Source: Colivicinus sp022776215 | GTDB lineage: Bacteria > Bacillota_I > Bacilli_A > Erysipelotrichales > Erysipelotrichaceae | Reading direction: 5' to 3' | Assembly (NCBI GenBank): GCA_022776215.1 | Contig: JALFIR010000059.1 | Coordinates: 1-19,502, forward strand | DNA length: 19,502 bases | Part shown: positions 7,966 through 15,839 of the stretch, in pieces | Position numbering within the stretch: position 1 is the first letter of the stretch | Layout of the letters: each line of letters opens with the position of its first letter | The notes under the pieces: generated by a model | What the model saw: only the letters and a program-made list of their open reading frames with translations | Told to the model about the DNA's origin: nothing | The model's database searches: none | Made by a program: the position numbers and the translations under genes

Positions 7966-9107
7966 TATTCAACCTCACTTACTACTTTTTTAGTAACCAA
8001 AAGAATCTTATCTGACTTAGGATCGCCAAGAGTCACACCATCAGGAATCTTAACACCATCTTGTACAAGACATCTATTCAAATGAACATTCTTTCCAACT
8101 TTTACATCATTCATGATTACAGTATCCTTAACAACAGCACCCTCAAAAATCTTAGAATTTGTGAAAAGCACTGAATGCTCTACCTCACCATCAACAACAC
8201 AACCCTGAGTAATATAAGCATTCTTAACCTTAGCCTTAGAACTAATAAGTTGTGGAGTAGCCAACGCATCAGATGTATAAATCTTCCACTCATTATCATA
8301 TAAGTTCAATTCACTTGTATGATCCAACAAGTCCATATTAGCTTCCCAAAGAGAATCGATAGTACCAACATCCTTCCAATAACCCTTGAAACGATAAGCT
8401 TGTAACTTCAAACCAGCAGCCAAATAAGCAGGAATAATATCCTTACCAAAGTCATGATTAGACTCATTATTCTTCTCATCGGCCTTTAGATACTTTCTTA
8501 AAGTCTTATAAGAGAAAATATAAACGCCCATTGAGGCTAAGTTAGACTTAGGATTAGCAGGCTTCTCCTCAAACTCAACAATCTCATCAGTATCATTACA
8601 ATTCATAATACCGAAACGGCTTGCTTCCTTCATAGGAACTTCCATAACTGCGATAGTAGCCTCAGCCTTAGTCTCGATATGCTTAGCCAACATCCTCTCA
8701 TAATTCATCTTATAGATGTGGTCACCTGAAAGAATCAATACATATTCAGGATCAGCATCATCCAAGAAATCGATATTCTGGGTAATCGCATCAGCAGTAC
8801 CACGATAAACATCTAGATTAGATTCATCCTTCTCTCTTGGAGATAAAGCATAAACGCCACCACCATTCATATCAAGACCCCATGTATGTTCATGAGAAAC
8901 ATAAGATCCAAGTAATGTTGATTCATACTGCAACAAAACACCAACAGTCTTAATGTTAGAGTTAGCACAGTTTGAAAGCGCAAAATCGATAATACGATAC
9001 TTACCACCAAAATGGACAGCAGGCTTAGCGACTGTCTTAGTTAAATCAAACAATCTTGAACCTCTGCCCCCAGCAAGTATCATCGCAACCATTGAATTAT
9101 TATTCAT
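7965..9107 (-). CDS. glgC: glucose-1-phosphate adenylyltransferase, catalytic subunit
   Basis: A 380-residue enzyme that makes ADP-glucose from glucose-1-phosphate and ATP, the committed step of glycogen synthesis. Key features are LAGGRGSRL (11-19), KPAVHFGGKYRIIDF (28-42), the metal-binding Asp129 in SGDH, FEEKP (179-183) with the sugar-phosphate-binding Lys, KDVGT (245-249), and C-terminal hexapeptide repeats from about 295. It is the first gene after a promoter and cre-like site and is followed with one-base overlap by glgD. SD-like GAGGGG lies about 11 nt before the ATG. Confidence 0.96.
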   Translation of the reverse strand: MNNNSMVAMILAGGRGSRLFDLTKTVAKPAVHFGGKYRIIDFALSNCANSNIKTVGVLLQYESTLLGSYVSHEHTWGLDMNGGGVYALSPREKDESNLDVYRGTADAITQNIDFLDDADPEYVLILSGDHIYKMNYERMLAKHIETKAEATIAVMEVPMKEASRFGIMNCNDTDEIVEFEEKPANPKSNLASMGVYIFSYKTLRKYLKADEKNNESNHDFGKDIIPAYLAAGLKLQAYRFKGYWKDVGTIDSLWEANMDLLDHTSELNLYDNEWKIYTSDALATPQLISSKAKVKNAYITQGCVVDGEVEHSVLFTNSKIFEGAVVKDTVIMNDVKVGKNVHLNRCLVQDGVKIPDGVTLGDPKSDKILLVTKKVVSEVE

Positions 9108-9117
9108 AACAATAAAT

Positions 9118-9138
9118 ACCCCTCGTATAACTATTATA
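9118..9138 (-). promoter_or_regulatory. promoter -10 box and SD for glgCDAB
   Basis: On the minus strand a perfect TATAAT (9133-9138) lies in the 55-bp gap between the pullulanase gene and glgC, with an SD-like CGAGGGG at 9119-9125. The -35 region is poor (TAGTAA at 17 bp spacing, three of six). The expected start is near 9126, which leaves a leader of about 19 nt. Confidence 0.55.
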
Positions 9139-9146
9139 TTACTAAA

Positions 9147-9160
9147 TGTAAGCGTTTACT
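9147..9160. promoter_or_regulatory. cre-like site (CcpA catabolite-responsive element)
   Basis: TGTAAGCGTTTACT on the plus strand matches 10 of the 11 defined positions of the cre consensus TGWAANCGNTNWCA. It covers the spacer and -35 zone of the glgC promoter and begins three bases past the pullulanase stop. Binding here would be expected to block glgCDAB initiation, and read-through from pullulanase, when preferred sugars are abundant. CcpA itself is not in the window, so the regulator is inferred. Confidence 0.72.
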
Positions 9161-9162
9161 AT

Positions 9163-11109
9163 TTATTTAGTTATCAAAATGCTAAAAGCTTTAATTTTTA
9201 ACACGCTACGTTTGTAATTCACAAAACCACTATCATCAAAAATTACTTCATGCTCACTCTCGTCATTATAAACATGATCAAAAATACATGGATTAATATA
9301 GATAGTCAAATCCCCTAGTTTATAGATCAAAACCTCATAATAATCTGTAAATTCAACACTTGTATCTTCCCTAGTAAACTCCTTATAAGTTTTTCTTAAA
9401 AGACACAAGTCACTAAAATACTCGACAACATCCAAATAATTATTCTTACGATGCCAATCCAACATATTGATACTATCATCCAAATTATAGGTATTATCAA
9501 TACCATGCTTAGTACGCAAGAACTCCTCACCTGAATTAATAAAAGGAATACCCCTAGCAATCATCACAAGAGCCATAGACAACTTACAGATTCTTGTCAC
9601 CATCTTCTCATCATCAAAGAATCTAGATACCTTATCATAAACCGTATAATTATCATGACACTCGATATAATTAATAGTCTGATTGATATTTAAACCATAC
9701 TCATAAGAACCACTCATTACCCTCTTAACACGATCTCTGGCATCAACATAACCTAGCATATAAGCATTCTTATCATCGATATAGTTTCCTCTAATTGTTC
9801 TTCTAAAATCATCATTAAAGAAAGCCACACCTTCAAGCTTATAAGCATTCTCCTTAATAGCACGATACTCAAAGGGAACAATATCACCCATGTTCCAACC
9901 TTCGCCATACATCAAGAAATCAGGCTTTAATTCCCTAGCTGTATCTCTAATTGCCTCAATAGTCTCAATATCAAGAATGCCCATTAAGTCAAAGCGATAA
10001 CCATCTAAATCATAGATATCAATGAAACGTTTAACCAACAATTTCAAATATTCTCTTGTAAAGAAAGCTTCTGTTCTTACTTCATTACCACAATATGAGG
10101 CATTACCAAGCTTACCATCCTTATATCTAAAGAAATAATAAGGAAGCATATTAGCTAAATTAAAAGACTTAACGTTATAGACATGATTAAACACCACATC
10201 AAAAGTAACACCCATGCCGTATTTATGACATAAGCTAATAAAATCCCTTAATTCATTAATCTGTTCATATGGTTCCTTACCATAACAATAAGCCTGATGA
10301 AGACTATTATAGGTCAAAGGATTATAGCCCCAGTTATAATCACTATGATCTAAATCAAACGCAAAAATAGGCATAAGCTGAACATAAGTTACTCCCAGTT
10401 TCTTCAAATAATCAAAGCCAACCGGATAAGCATCAAGCCTTGCCCCCTGTTCACACATGCCCTTAAAAGTTTGAGGATACTTAAAACTCACACTATCACT
10501 TGTAAAATCTCTAACTGAAGTCTCATAAATAATAGGTGTATCAATATGTTTCAAAGGTACCTTATCATACTTTAATTTATTCCTATCCACTACATAAGAA
10601 TTCTTATGATCCTTATCAGCATAAGAAAAAGGATCAGTAAACGCATAGACACTTTCCCTTAAAGTAGAATAATGATAAAAGTGACCACTCAAGTTCCTAT
10701 CAAAAGAAAGCTCAAAAACACCCCTACCAACATAGTTCATCTTATGAATGACATTATCAAGATGTAAAATAGCAGTCTTGCTTAAAGGAGACCACAATCT
10801 AAATGTGGTCTTATTACCTTCCACAAAAGAACCCAGTGTATTTAAATCGACACGATATTCTTCATCAAACCTTTCGGTTTGCACAATAAAACGGAACTTA
10901 ATCTCAAAAGGAATACCATCAAGAAGAACCATATAACGGTTCAACTCATTGAAATCCTCTTCTAAATGAAGATAAACATAATCAACATCATCACTGATAT
11001 TGAACTTAACCTCGGTATTATTTACTAGCAATTTAAGATTCTCAGTCAAAGCCAATTCAGACTTCCTAACACTAATCAAACGATAATCATCTAAATAAAA
11101 ACTAGCCAT
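9163..11109 (-). CDS. pulA: type I pullulanase (glycogen/amylopectin debranching enzyme)
   Basis: A 648-residue GH13 enzyme that hydrolyses alpha-1,6 branch points. The YNWGYNP motif (258-264) is the type I pullulanase signature. Catalytic parts are DVVFNH (304-309), nucleophile Asp374 in YRFD, acid/base Glu403 in YGEGW and Asp486 in ECHDN. Residues 1-90 are an N-terminal domain and about 95-165 a CBM48-like domain. There is no signal peptide, so it should work inside the cell on stored glycogen or imported dextrins. Its ATG overlaps the HAD gene stop by 8 nt, with GAGGGA about 11 nt upstream. It belongs to the upstream chain but borders glgC. Confidence 0.93.
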   Translation of the reverse strand: MASFYLDDYRLISVRKSELALTENLKLLVNNTEVKFNISDDVDYVYLHLEEDFNELNRYMVLLDGIPFEIKFRFIVQTERFDEEYRVDLNTLGSFVEGNKTTFRLWSPLSKTAILHLDNVIHKMNYVGRGVFELSFDRNLSGHFYHYSTLRESVYAFTDPFSYADKDHKNSYVVDRNKLKYDKVPLKHIDTPIIYETSVRDFTSDSVSFKYPQTFKGMCEQGARLDAYPVGFDYLKKLGVTYVQLMPIFAFDLDHSDYNWGYNPLTYNSLHQAYCYGKEPYEQINELRDFISLCHKYGMGVTFDVVFNHVYNVKSFNLANMLPYYFFRYKDGKLGNASYCGNEVRTEAFFTREYLKLLVKRFIDIYDLDGYRFDLMGILDIETIEAIRDTARELKPDFLMYGEGWNMGDIVPFEYRAIKENAYKLEGVAFFNDDFRRTIRGNYIDDKNAYMLGYVDARDRVKRVMSGSYEYGLNINQTINYIECHDNYTVYDKVSRFFDDEKMVTRICKLSMALVMIARGIPFINSGEEFLRTKHGIDNTYNLDDSINMLDWHRKNNYLDVVEYFSDLCLLRKTYKEFTREDTSVEFTDYYEVLIYKLGDLTIYINPCIFDHVYNDESEHEVIFDDSGFVNYKRSVLKIKAFSILITK

Positions 11110-11926
11110 TATTCTTAAGTTCCCTCAATCTTATATTAACCGCAACAGAATCAATGATAGCTTTAACTAATTCTTCAGCAGCTGAACCTTCGCTATAGTC
11201 AGCTGGAAGCATATAGTCAGCTCTTTTTTCATCCTGTAGTTCCTTAGCAATCTTTTCCTTTGCCTGTTTAGAACCATAGACCGCCACTGCGCTGCCGCCC
11301 TCTTCTCGCATCACCAGCATGCTAGGAACATCAGTAAGCCCATCACCAAAGTAAACCATATTACTAAAAGGTACATACTTATCCTCTTCAGGCGTCTTTG
11401 TGTTCAAATCAAGATCATTAGTCTCATCAAAAACACCCTTATTGATTCTAAATAAATACTGAGTCTTTGTAGTATAATTCACTACCCTACTTGGCCAAAC
11501 AGGCTTATCATTTTCATCATAAGTATAGCTACACGCATATACTCTCTTAAACTTATCAGCGATACTTGTTCCCATGATCATTTCTCTAATACCGCTAGAA
11601 ACAATGAAATGCTCCACTTCAATTCCTTGTTTCCTACCATATTCATTAACACGATCAAACCAAGTATCCACACCCTTATAAAGCTCAATAAAAGCACCCT
11701 CATCAACCAACTCTTTCTTAGTTAAAGCAGGATTCTTCTTTACCATCAAATGCATATAAGACAAGATACCATCCATATTAGATGCATACTTATCCCTTTC
11801 AGACTCAGCCCAAAAGCTACCAGTCTCCTTATAACCAAGCTTGCCAATATAATGGAACTCTTGCATATCAATTGGCGATAAAGTCTTATCAAAATCGTAA
11901 ATAAGAGCGACTTTCCTATAATCCAT
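11102..11926 (-). CDS. HAD-superfamily phosphatase, substrate unknown
   Basis: A 274-residue HAD hydrolase. Motif I is YDFDKTL (nucleophile Asp11, acid/base Asp13), motif II VSSG (Ser110/111), a Lys near 154 probably serves as motif III, and motif IV is FGDGLTD (Asp195, Asp199). The arrangement resembles phosphoserine-phosphatase-like (C1-cap) members. The substrate cannot be read from the sequence. It lies 3 nt after the dipeptidase gene and overlaps the pullulanase gene by 8 nt, so it is co-transcribed with both; SD GAGG is 8 nt upstream. A sugar phosphate is possible from context but unproven. Confidence 0.8.
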   Translation of the reverse strand: MDYRKVALIYDFDKTLSPIDMQEFHYIGKLGYKETGSFWAESERDKYASNMDGILSYMHLMVKKNPALTKKELVDEGAFIELYKGVDTWFDRVNEYGRKQGIEVEHFIVSSGIREMIMGTSIADKFKRVYACSYTYDENDKPVWPSRVVNYTTKTQYLFRINKGVFDETNDLDLNTKTPEEDKYVPFSNMVYFGDGLTDVPSMLVMREEGGSAVAVYGSKQAKEKIAKELQDEKRADYMLPADYSEGSAAEELVKAIIDSVAVNIRLRELKNNG

Positions 11927-11929
11927 AAA

Positions 11930-13249
11930 CTAAGCCTCGTTTAAATTCTTAATAGCCTCGATATAGATTTCAACTTGCTTCTTAAATTCCTCAATACTTA
12001 AAGATTCATTGGCATCATGAATATGATTCTCTTCCTCATTAAAGGCACAACCAAACGCAATGATATTATTCATACTCTTAGCATAAGTTCCACCACCAAT
12101 GGCAATCATATCTCTTTGATCATCAACAATTGATCTATAAGCCTTCAATAAAGATTGAACTAACTTAGAATTCTTATCATAGTATAAAGGATTGATATTG
12201 TAGTCTAATCTAATACCACAATCATCAGCTACTGCCTTATTTAATACTTCTGCGATCTCTACGTCTTTTCTAGTAATAGGGAAACGAATATCCAAAGTAC
12301 ATTCTACATTATCACCATTCTTGCCAATCACACCCAAGTTAACACTAGAATTAGTCTCATCCTTAAGTGCATCCAAACCTAATGTCTCACCATGTAACTC
12401 TAGGCCAATATACTTATGAATATAATCAACAAATGGATCATGGAAATCAGCTACATATAAAGCTTCCATTAAATGATTAATCGCATTAACACCAGCATCA
12501 GGTAAAGAAGCATGAGCTGCCACACCTAATACAGTAACAGTATTACCATCAACACTATATTCAATATTATGTTCCTTCATGAAACTATCAAACTTTGCGA
12601 CATCGTAACTATTTTCAGGAAGAGTACATACCACCTTATTACATACAACATTATCAGCCTGGCCACCCTTAATATCGATAATCTTTGACTTACCAATAAT
12701 AAAGCCACCAGCCATACCCTTTTCGGCATAAATACCAGGGAACTCGCCATCTGGAGTAAAGCCCATATCTACATGACCTTCTTTTTCAACATAATGTTCA
12801 ATACAAGCGGAACCTGATTCTTCGTTGCAACCAAGAATCAATCTAACTCTCTTCTTAAATTCATAACCTGTATCTAATAGATATTTCATAGCGTACATAC
12901 TTGCAACAGCTGCACCCTTATCATCAGAAACGCCTCTACCATATAGACGATCACCCTTTTGAACAACCTCTAATGGGTTAGTATCCCAACCTTCACCAAC
13001 AGGAACGATGTCAAGGTGAGCCAAGATACCAATAACCTCTTCACCTTGACCAATTTCACCATAACCTGCATAGTAATCAACATTCTTAGTATTGAAACCC
13101 TTAGCAGCCATAAGCTCTAAAGCCTTATCCAACACTTCACGATTAACACTACCAAAAGGCTTCACATCATCAGAGTATACTGAATTATAACTAACTAAAG
13201 TCTTTAAATCAGCAAGCATGTTCTCATAATTTTCTTCTACAAATTTCAT
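11930..13249 (-). CDS. pepV: M20 family dipeptidase, PepV-like
   Basis: A 439-residue zinc peptidase that cleaves dipeptides in the cytoplasm. Motifs match PepV: AHLDIVP (His78, Asp80), GRGVSDDKG (bridging Asp109/110), GCNEESG (catalytic Glu143, Glu144), TPDGEFP (Asp167), AAHAS (His246 in the lid domain), IGGGTYA (384-390) and a final HIHDANE (His411). I choose the ATG at 13249 because a perfect SD, AAAGGAG at 13258-13264, lies 8 nt before it. A longer start at 13285 would add 12 residues inside exoA and has no comparable SD. It follows exoA by 2 nt. Confidence 0.9.
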   Translation of the reverse strand: MKFVEENYENMLADLKTLVSYNSVYSDDVKPFGSVNREVLDKALELMAAKGFNTKNVDYYAGYGEIGQGEEVIGILAHLDIVPVGEGWDTNPLEVVQKGDRLYGRGVSDDKGAAVASMYAMKYLLDTGYEFKKRVRLILGCNEESGSACIEHYVEKEGHVDMGFTPDGEFPGIYAEKGMAGGFIIGKSKIIDIKGGQADNVVCNKVVCTLPENSYDVAKFDSFMKEHNIEYSVDGNTVTVLGVAAHASLPDAGVNAINHLMEALYVADFHDPFVDYIHKYIGLELHGETLGLDALKDETNSSVNLGVIGKNGDNVECTLDIRFPITRKDVEIAEVLNKAVADDCGIRLDYNINPLYYDKNSKLVQSLLKAYRSIVDDQRDMIAIGGGTYAKSMNNIIAFGCAFNEEENHIHDANESLSIEEFKKQVEIYIEAIKNLNEA

Positions 13250-13251
13250 TA

Positions 13252-14010
13252 TTAATTCTCCTTTACTATAATTCCTACAGGACAATGATCACTACCGTAG
13301 ATATCATCATAAATCAATGAATCTTCTACCTTTTCCATAAATCTTTTAGAAACTACAAAATAATCAATACGCCACCCTATATTCCTTTCTCTAGCTTTTG
13401 TACGATATGACCACCAAGAATACTTAACATCGCTAGGATACAAGTAACGATAAGTGTCCACAAAACCTGCATCCAATAAACATGTAAACTTTTCTCTTTC
13501 TTGGTCTGAAAAACCAGCATTAAAGTGATTGTCATCAGGATTTTTTAAATCTATCTCATTGTGAGCCACATTCAAATCACCTGTATAAATAACTGGCTTA
13601 ATCTTATCTAATTTTACCAAATGCTTACGCAAATCATCTTCCCACTTCATACGATAATCTATTCTCTTTAGACCATCCTTTGAATTAGGAACATAAGCAC
13701 ACACAAAATAGAAATCAGGATACTCTAAAGTAATAACTCTGCCTTCTTTGGGATGATCCTCACCCTCAATGTCATAAGTTACTGACATCGGTTTAACTTT
13801 TGTCAAAACCATCGTACCCGAATAACCCTTTTTCTCAGCACAATTCATATAAACGTAATAACCATCAAAGTTATAGTTTAATTGTGACTCTTGCATCTTA
13901 GTCTCCTCAAAGGCCATAATATCAGGATTCTCCCTAGCCATAAAAGCCAACAAATCACCCTTTCCTAAAATAGCCCTAAGACCATTCACATTCCAATTTA
14001 AAATCTTCAT
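13252..14010 (-). CDS. exoA: exodeoxyribonuclease III / AP endonuclease
   Basis: A 252-residue ExoIII-type enzyme for base-excision repair (AP-site cleavage and 3' end cleaning). Visible residues are WNVNGLRA (Asn7), FEETK (metal-binding Glu36), YVPNS (Tyr106), TGDLNV (Asp145, Asn147), WRIDYF (213-218) and the terminal GSDHCP (Asp241, His242). Its length is typical for Firmicutes ExoA. The ATG overlaps the stop of the aminopeptidase gene by one base, with AGGAG 5 nt upstream. Its 3' end carries the SD of the dipeptidase gene. Confidence 0.95.
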   Translation of the reverse strand: MKILNWNVNGLRAILGKGDLLAFMARENPDIMAFEETKMQESQLNYNFDGYYVYMNCAEKKGYSGTMVLTKVKPMSVTYDIEGEDHPKEGRVITLEYPDFYFVCAYVPNSKDGLKRIDYRMKWEDDLRKHLVKLDKIKPVIYTGDLNVAHNEIDLKNPDDNHFNAGFSDQEREKFTCLLDAGFVDTYRYLYPSDVKYSWWSYRTKARERNIGWRIDYFVVSKRFMEKVEDSLIYDDIYGSDHCPVGIIVKEN

Positions 14011-15758
14011 TAAATCTCCTGAGTAATCTTACCCAAATAAATTAATTCATCAGCATTCAAATAAGGAGCTAATGCATGATAAACATTCTTATGATACTCA
14101 TTAATCAAATTAATAGTCTTCTTATCCAAATATTTCTTATCAATAAGTCTTAAATCAAATGGAACCACAGTCAAAGTATCAAAACGCATAAATTGACCAT
14201 ACTCATTTAATTCATCCTCAACCGCTAGTAACATATTCTCACAACGAATGCCATACTTACCCTCTAGATAAATACCAGGCTCATCAGAAACGATATTGCC
14301 TTTTTTAATAGGCACTTCCTCACTCTTACCCAAAGTATGCATATATCTAATATTAGGTGGCGCCTCATGGACTGATAAAACATGACCCACACCATGACCT
14401 GTGCCACATCTATAATCAATGCCTAATTCCCAAATATCTTTTCTTGCTAAGATATCAAGTTGAAGACCATTTAAACCCTTCATAAATTTAACACTGCTCA
14501 AGTTAAACATTGACTTTAATACAGTAGTAAAATGCTTTTTCAATTCATCACTTACTTCACCAACACAAATAGTTCTTGTAATATCAGTAGTACCCTCTTT
14601 ATATTGACCACCAGAATCAACTAGAATAATACCCTCATTATGTAAAGCACTATTATTCTCTTCAGTTGGTGCATAATGCATCATAGCCGCATTAGCGTTA
14701 TAGGCAACAATTGGATTAAAACTTAAGTCAAAGGCCTTATATGACAATCTAAATTCATTAAGCTTATTAGCCACAATATATTCGTTTAATGTTTCCTTAT
14801 CAGTTTCATCCAACCACTTTAAGAAACGCACCATGGCAACACCATCATAAATATGAGCCAGCTTAGAATTCTCTATTTCAACATCATTCTTCATTGACTT
14901 CATCTCTTCAATAATAGATAAACAATCAACAATTCTATTATGTTTACAAATTAAAGAATAAGTCTCATAGTTTACCTTAGTCTTATCTAGCAATACCACT
15001 TCATTCTTTAAAGTCTTCAAGAAATCATAGTAAGCATCATAAGGTCTAATAATAATGCCATCTGCATATAACTTATCTAATAATTCTTCACTCAATCGCT
15101 CTAAATTAATAAAGAAATAAACATCATTCTTATTAAAAACTAAATAAGCTAAGAACACTGGAGTACATAAAATATCATTACCTCTTAGATTCAAGATATA
15201 AGATATAGACTCAAGATTATTCACAATATGAGTCTTACCATCAAGAATATACTTAACATTATTTAATTTTTGTCTTCTACTTAAACCTGTATATTCAATT
15301 CCTAGTTCATAGATTAAATCAGTTGATAAACTAGCCCTATTCTCAATAATAGATGAATAAATATCTTTACTTACAATTTCAAAATCATTTAATTCTCCAG
15401 CGAAGTTAATACTAGTTCTCTTACCATCTAAGCCAATAACCTTGCCAGCATAATTCTTCTTAATAAATTCAATAGGTTCTAATGCATTTGCAGTGCCAAG
15501 TTTTACTACTTGTACATCGTTTGGTAGGCATTGTTTCTCAGCTTGAATATGATAACGGCCATCAACAAAAATATAAGCATTCTCTAAATCCACTAATAAA
15601 GTAGCTAAAGATCCGCTAAAACCACTAAAGTATTCGATTGTCTTAAAATACAAAGGAACATACTCTGACATATGATAGTCAGAAGTATTCAAATAATAGA
15701 CATCAATATTGTTGTCTTTCATCTGCTCCCTAAGAGCATCAATTCTTACATTTCCCAT
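14010..15758 (-). CDS. Xaa-Pro aminopeptidase (M24B)
   Basis: A 582-residue protein with two N-terminal creatinase-like domains and a C-terminal pita-bread metallopeptidase domain, as in long M24B aminopeptidases that remove an N-terminal residue before proline. Metal ligands, numbered from the ATG at 15758, are Asp381 (VDSGGQY), Asp392 (TTDITRT), His455 (GTGHGVGH), Glu493 (SDEPGIY) and Glu507 (CENM). A TTG one codon upstream is equally placed for the SD (AGAGGA), so the start is uncertain by one codon. It is the first gene of the long minus-strand chain and has no signal peptide. Confidence 0.93.
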   Translation of the reverse strand: MGNVRIDALREQMKDNNIDVYYLNTSDYHMSEYVPLYFKTIEYFSGFSGSLATLLVDLENAYIFVDGRYHIQAEKQCLPNDVQVVKLGTANALEPIEFIKKNYAGKVIGLDGKRTSINFAGELNDFEIVSKDIYSSIIENRASLSTDLIYELGIEYTGLSRRQKLNNVKYILDGKTHIVNNLESISYILNLRGNDILCTPVFLAYLVFNKNDVYFFINLERLSEELLDKLYADGIIIRPYDAYYDFLKTLKNEVVLLDKTKVNYETYSLICKHNRIVDCLSIIEEMKSMKNDVEIENSKLAHIYDGVAMVRFLKWLDETDKETLNEYIVANKLNEFRLSYKAFDLSFNPIVAYNANAAMMHYAPTEENNSALHNEGIILVDSGGQYKEGTTDITRTICVGEVSDELKKHFTTVLKSMFNLSSVKFMKGLNGLQLDILARKDIWELGIDYRCGTGHGVGHVLSVHEAPPNIRYMHTLGKSEEVPIKKGNIVSDEPGIYLEGKYGIRCENMLLAVEDELNEYGQFMRFDTLTVVPFDLRLIDKKYLDKKTINLINEYHKNVYHALAPYLNADELIYLGKITQEI

Positions 15759-15787
15759 CAAGAAATTACTTCCTCTCTAATGATTTA

Positions 15788-15796
15788 ATTCTAGCA
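15788..15796 (-). promoter_or_regulatory. extended -10 promoter of the aminopeptidase-to-pullulanase chain
   Basis: On the minus strand TGCTAGAAT combines the extended TGn element with TAGAAT (five of six). No clear -35 is present, which extended -10 promoters can tolerate. The expected start near 15781 leaves a leader of about 23 nt. Confidence 0.5.
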
Positions 15797-15825
15797 TAAA
15801 TAGTGCGTTATTGACCTATTTAGGA

Positions 15826-15831
15826 TATAAT
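15826..15831 (+). promoter_or_regulatory. -10 box of the divergent PBP gene
   Basis: A perfect TATAAT ends 8 nt before the A of the PBP start codon. Transcription would therefore start at or next to the ATG. TTGACC at 15811-15816 resembles a -35 box but is only 9 nt away, too close to pair with it. Confidence 0.4.
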
Positions 15832-15839
15832 TATGCGGT

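Noticed and set aside
8973..8986. Second cre-like site inside glgC
   Set aside because: It matches only 8 of the 11 defined positions and lies in coding sequence.
13250..13285. Longer start of the dipeptidase
   Set aside because: A perfect SD (AAAGGAG) positions the ATG at 13249; the extra residues would only overlap exoA.
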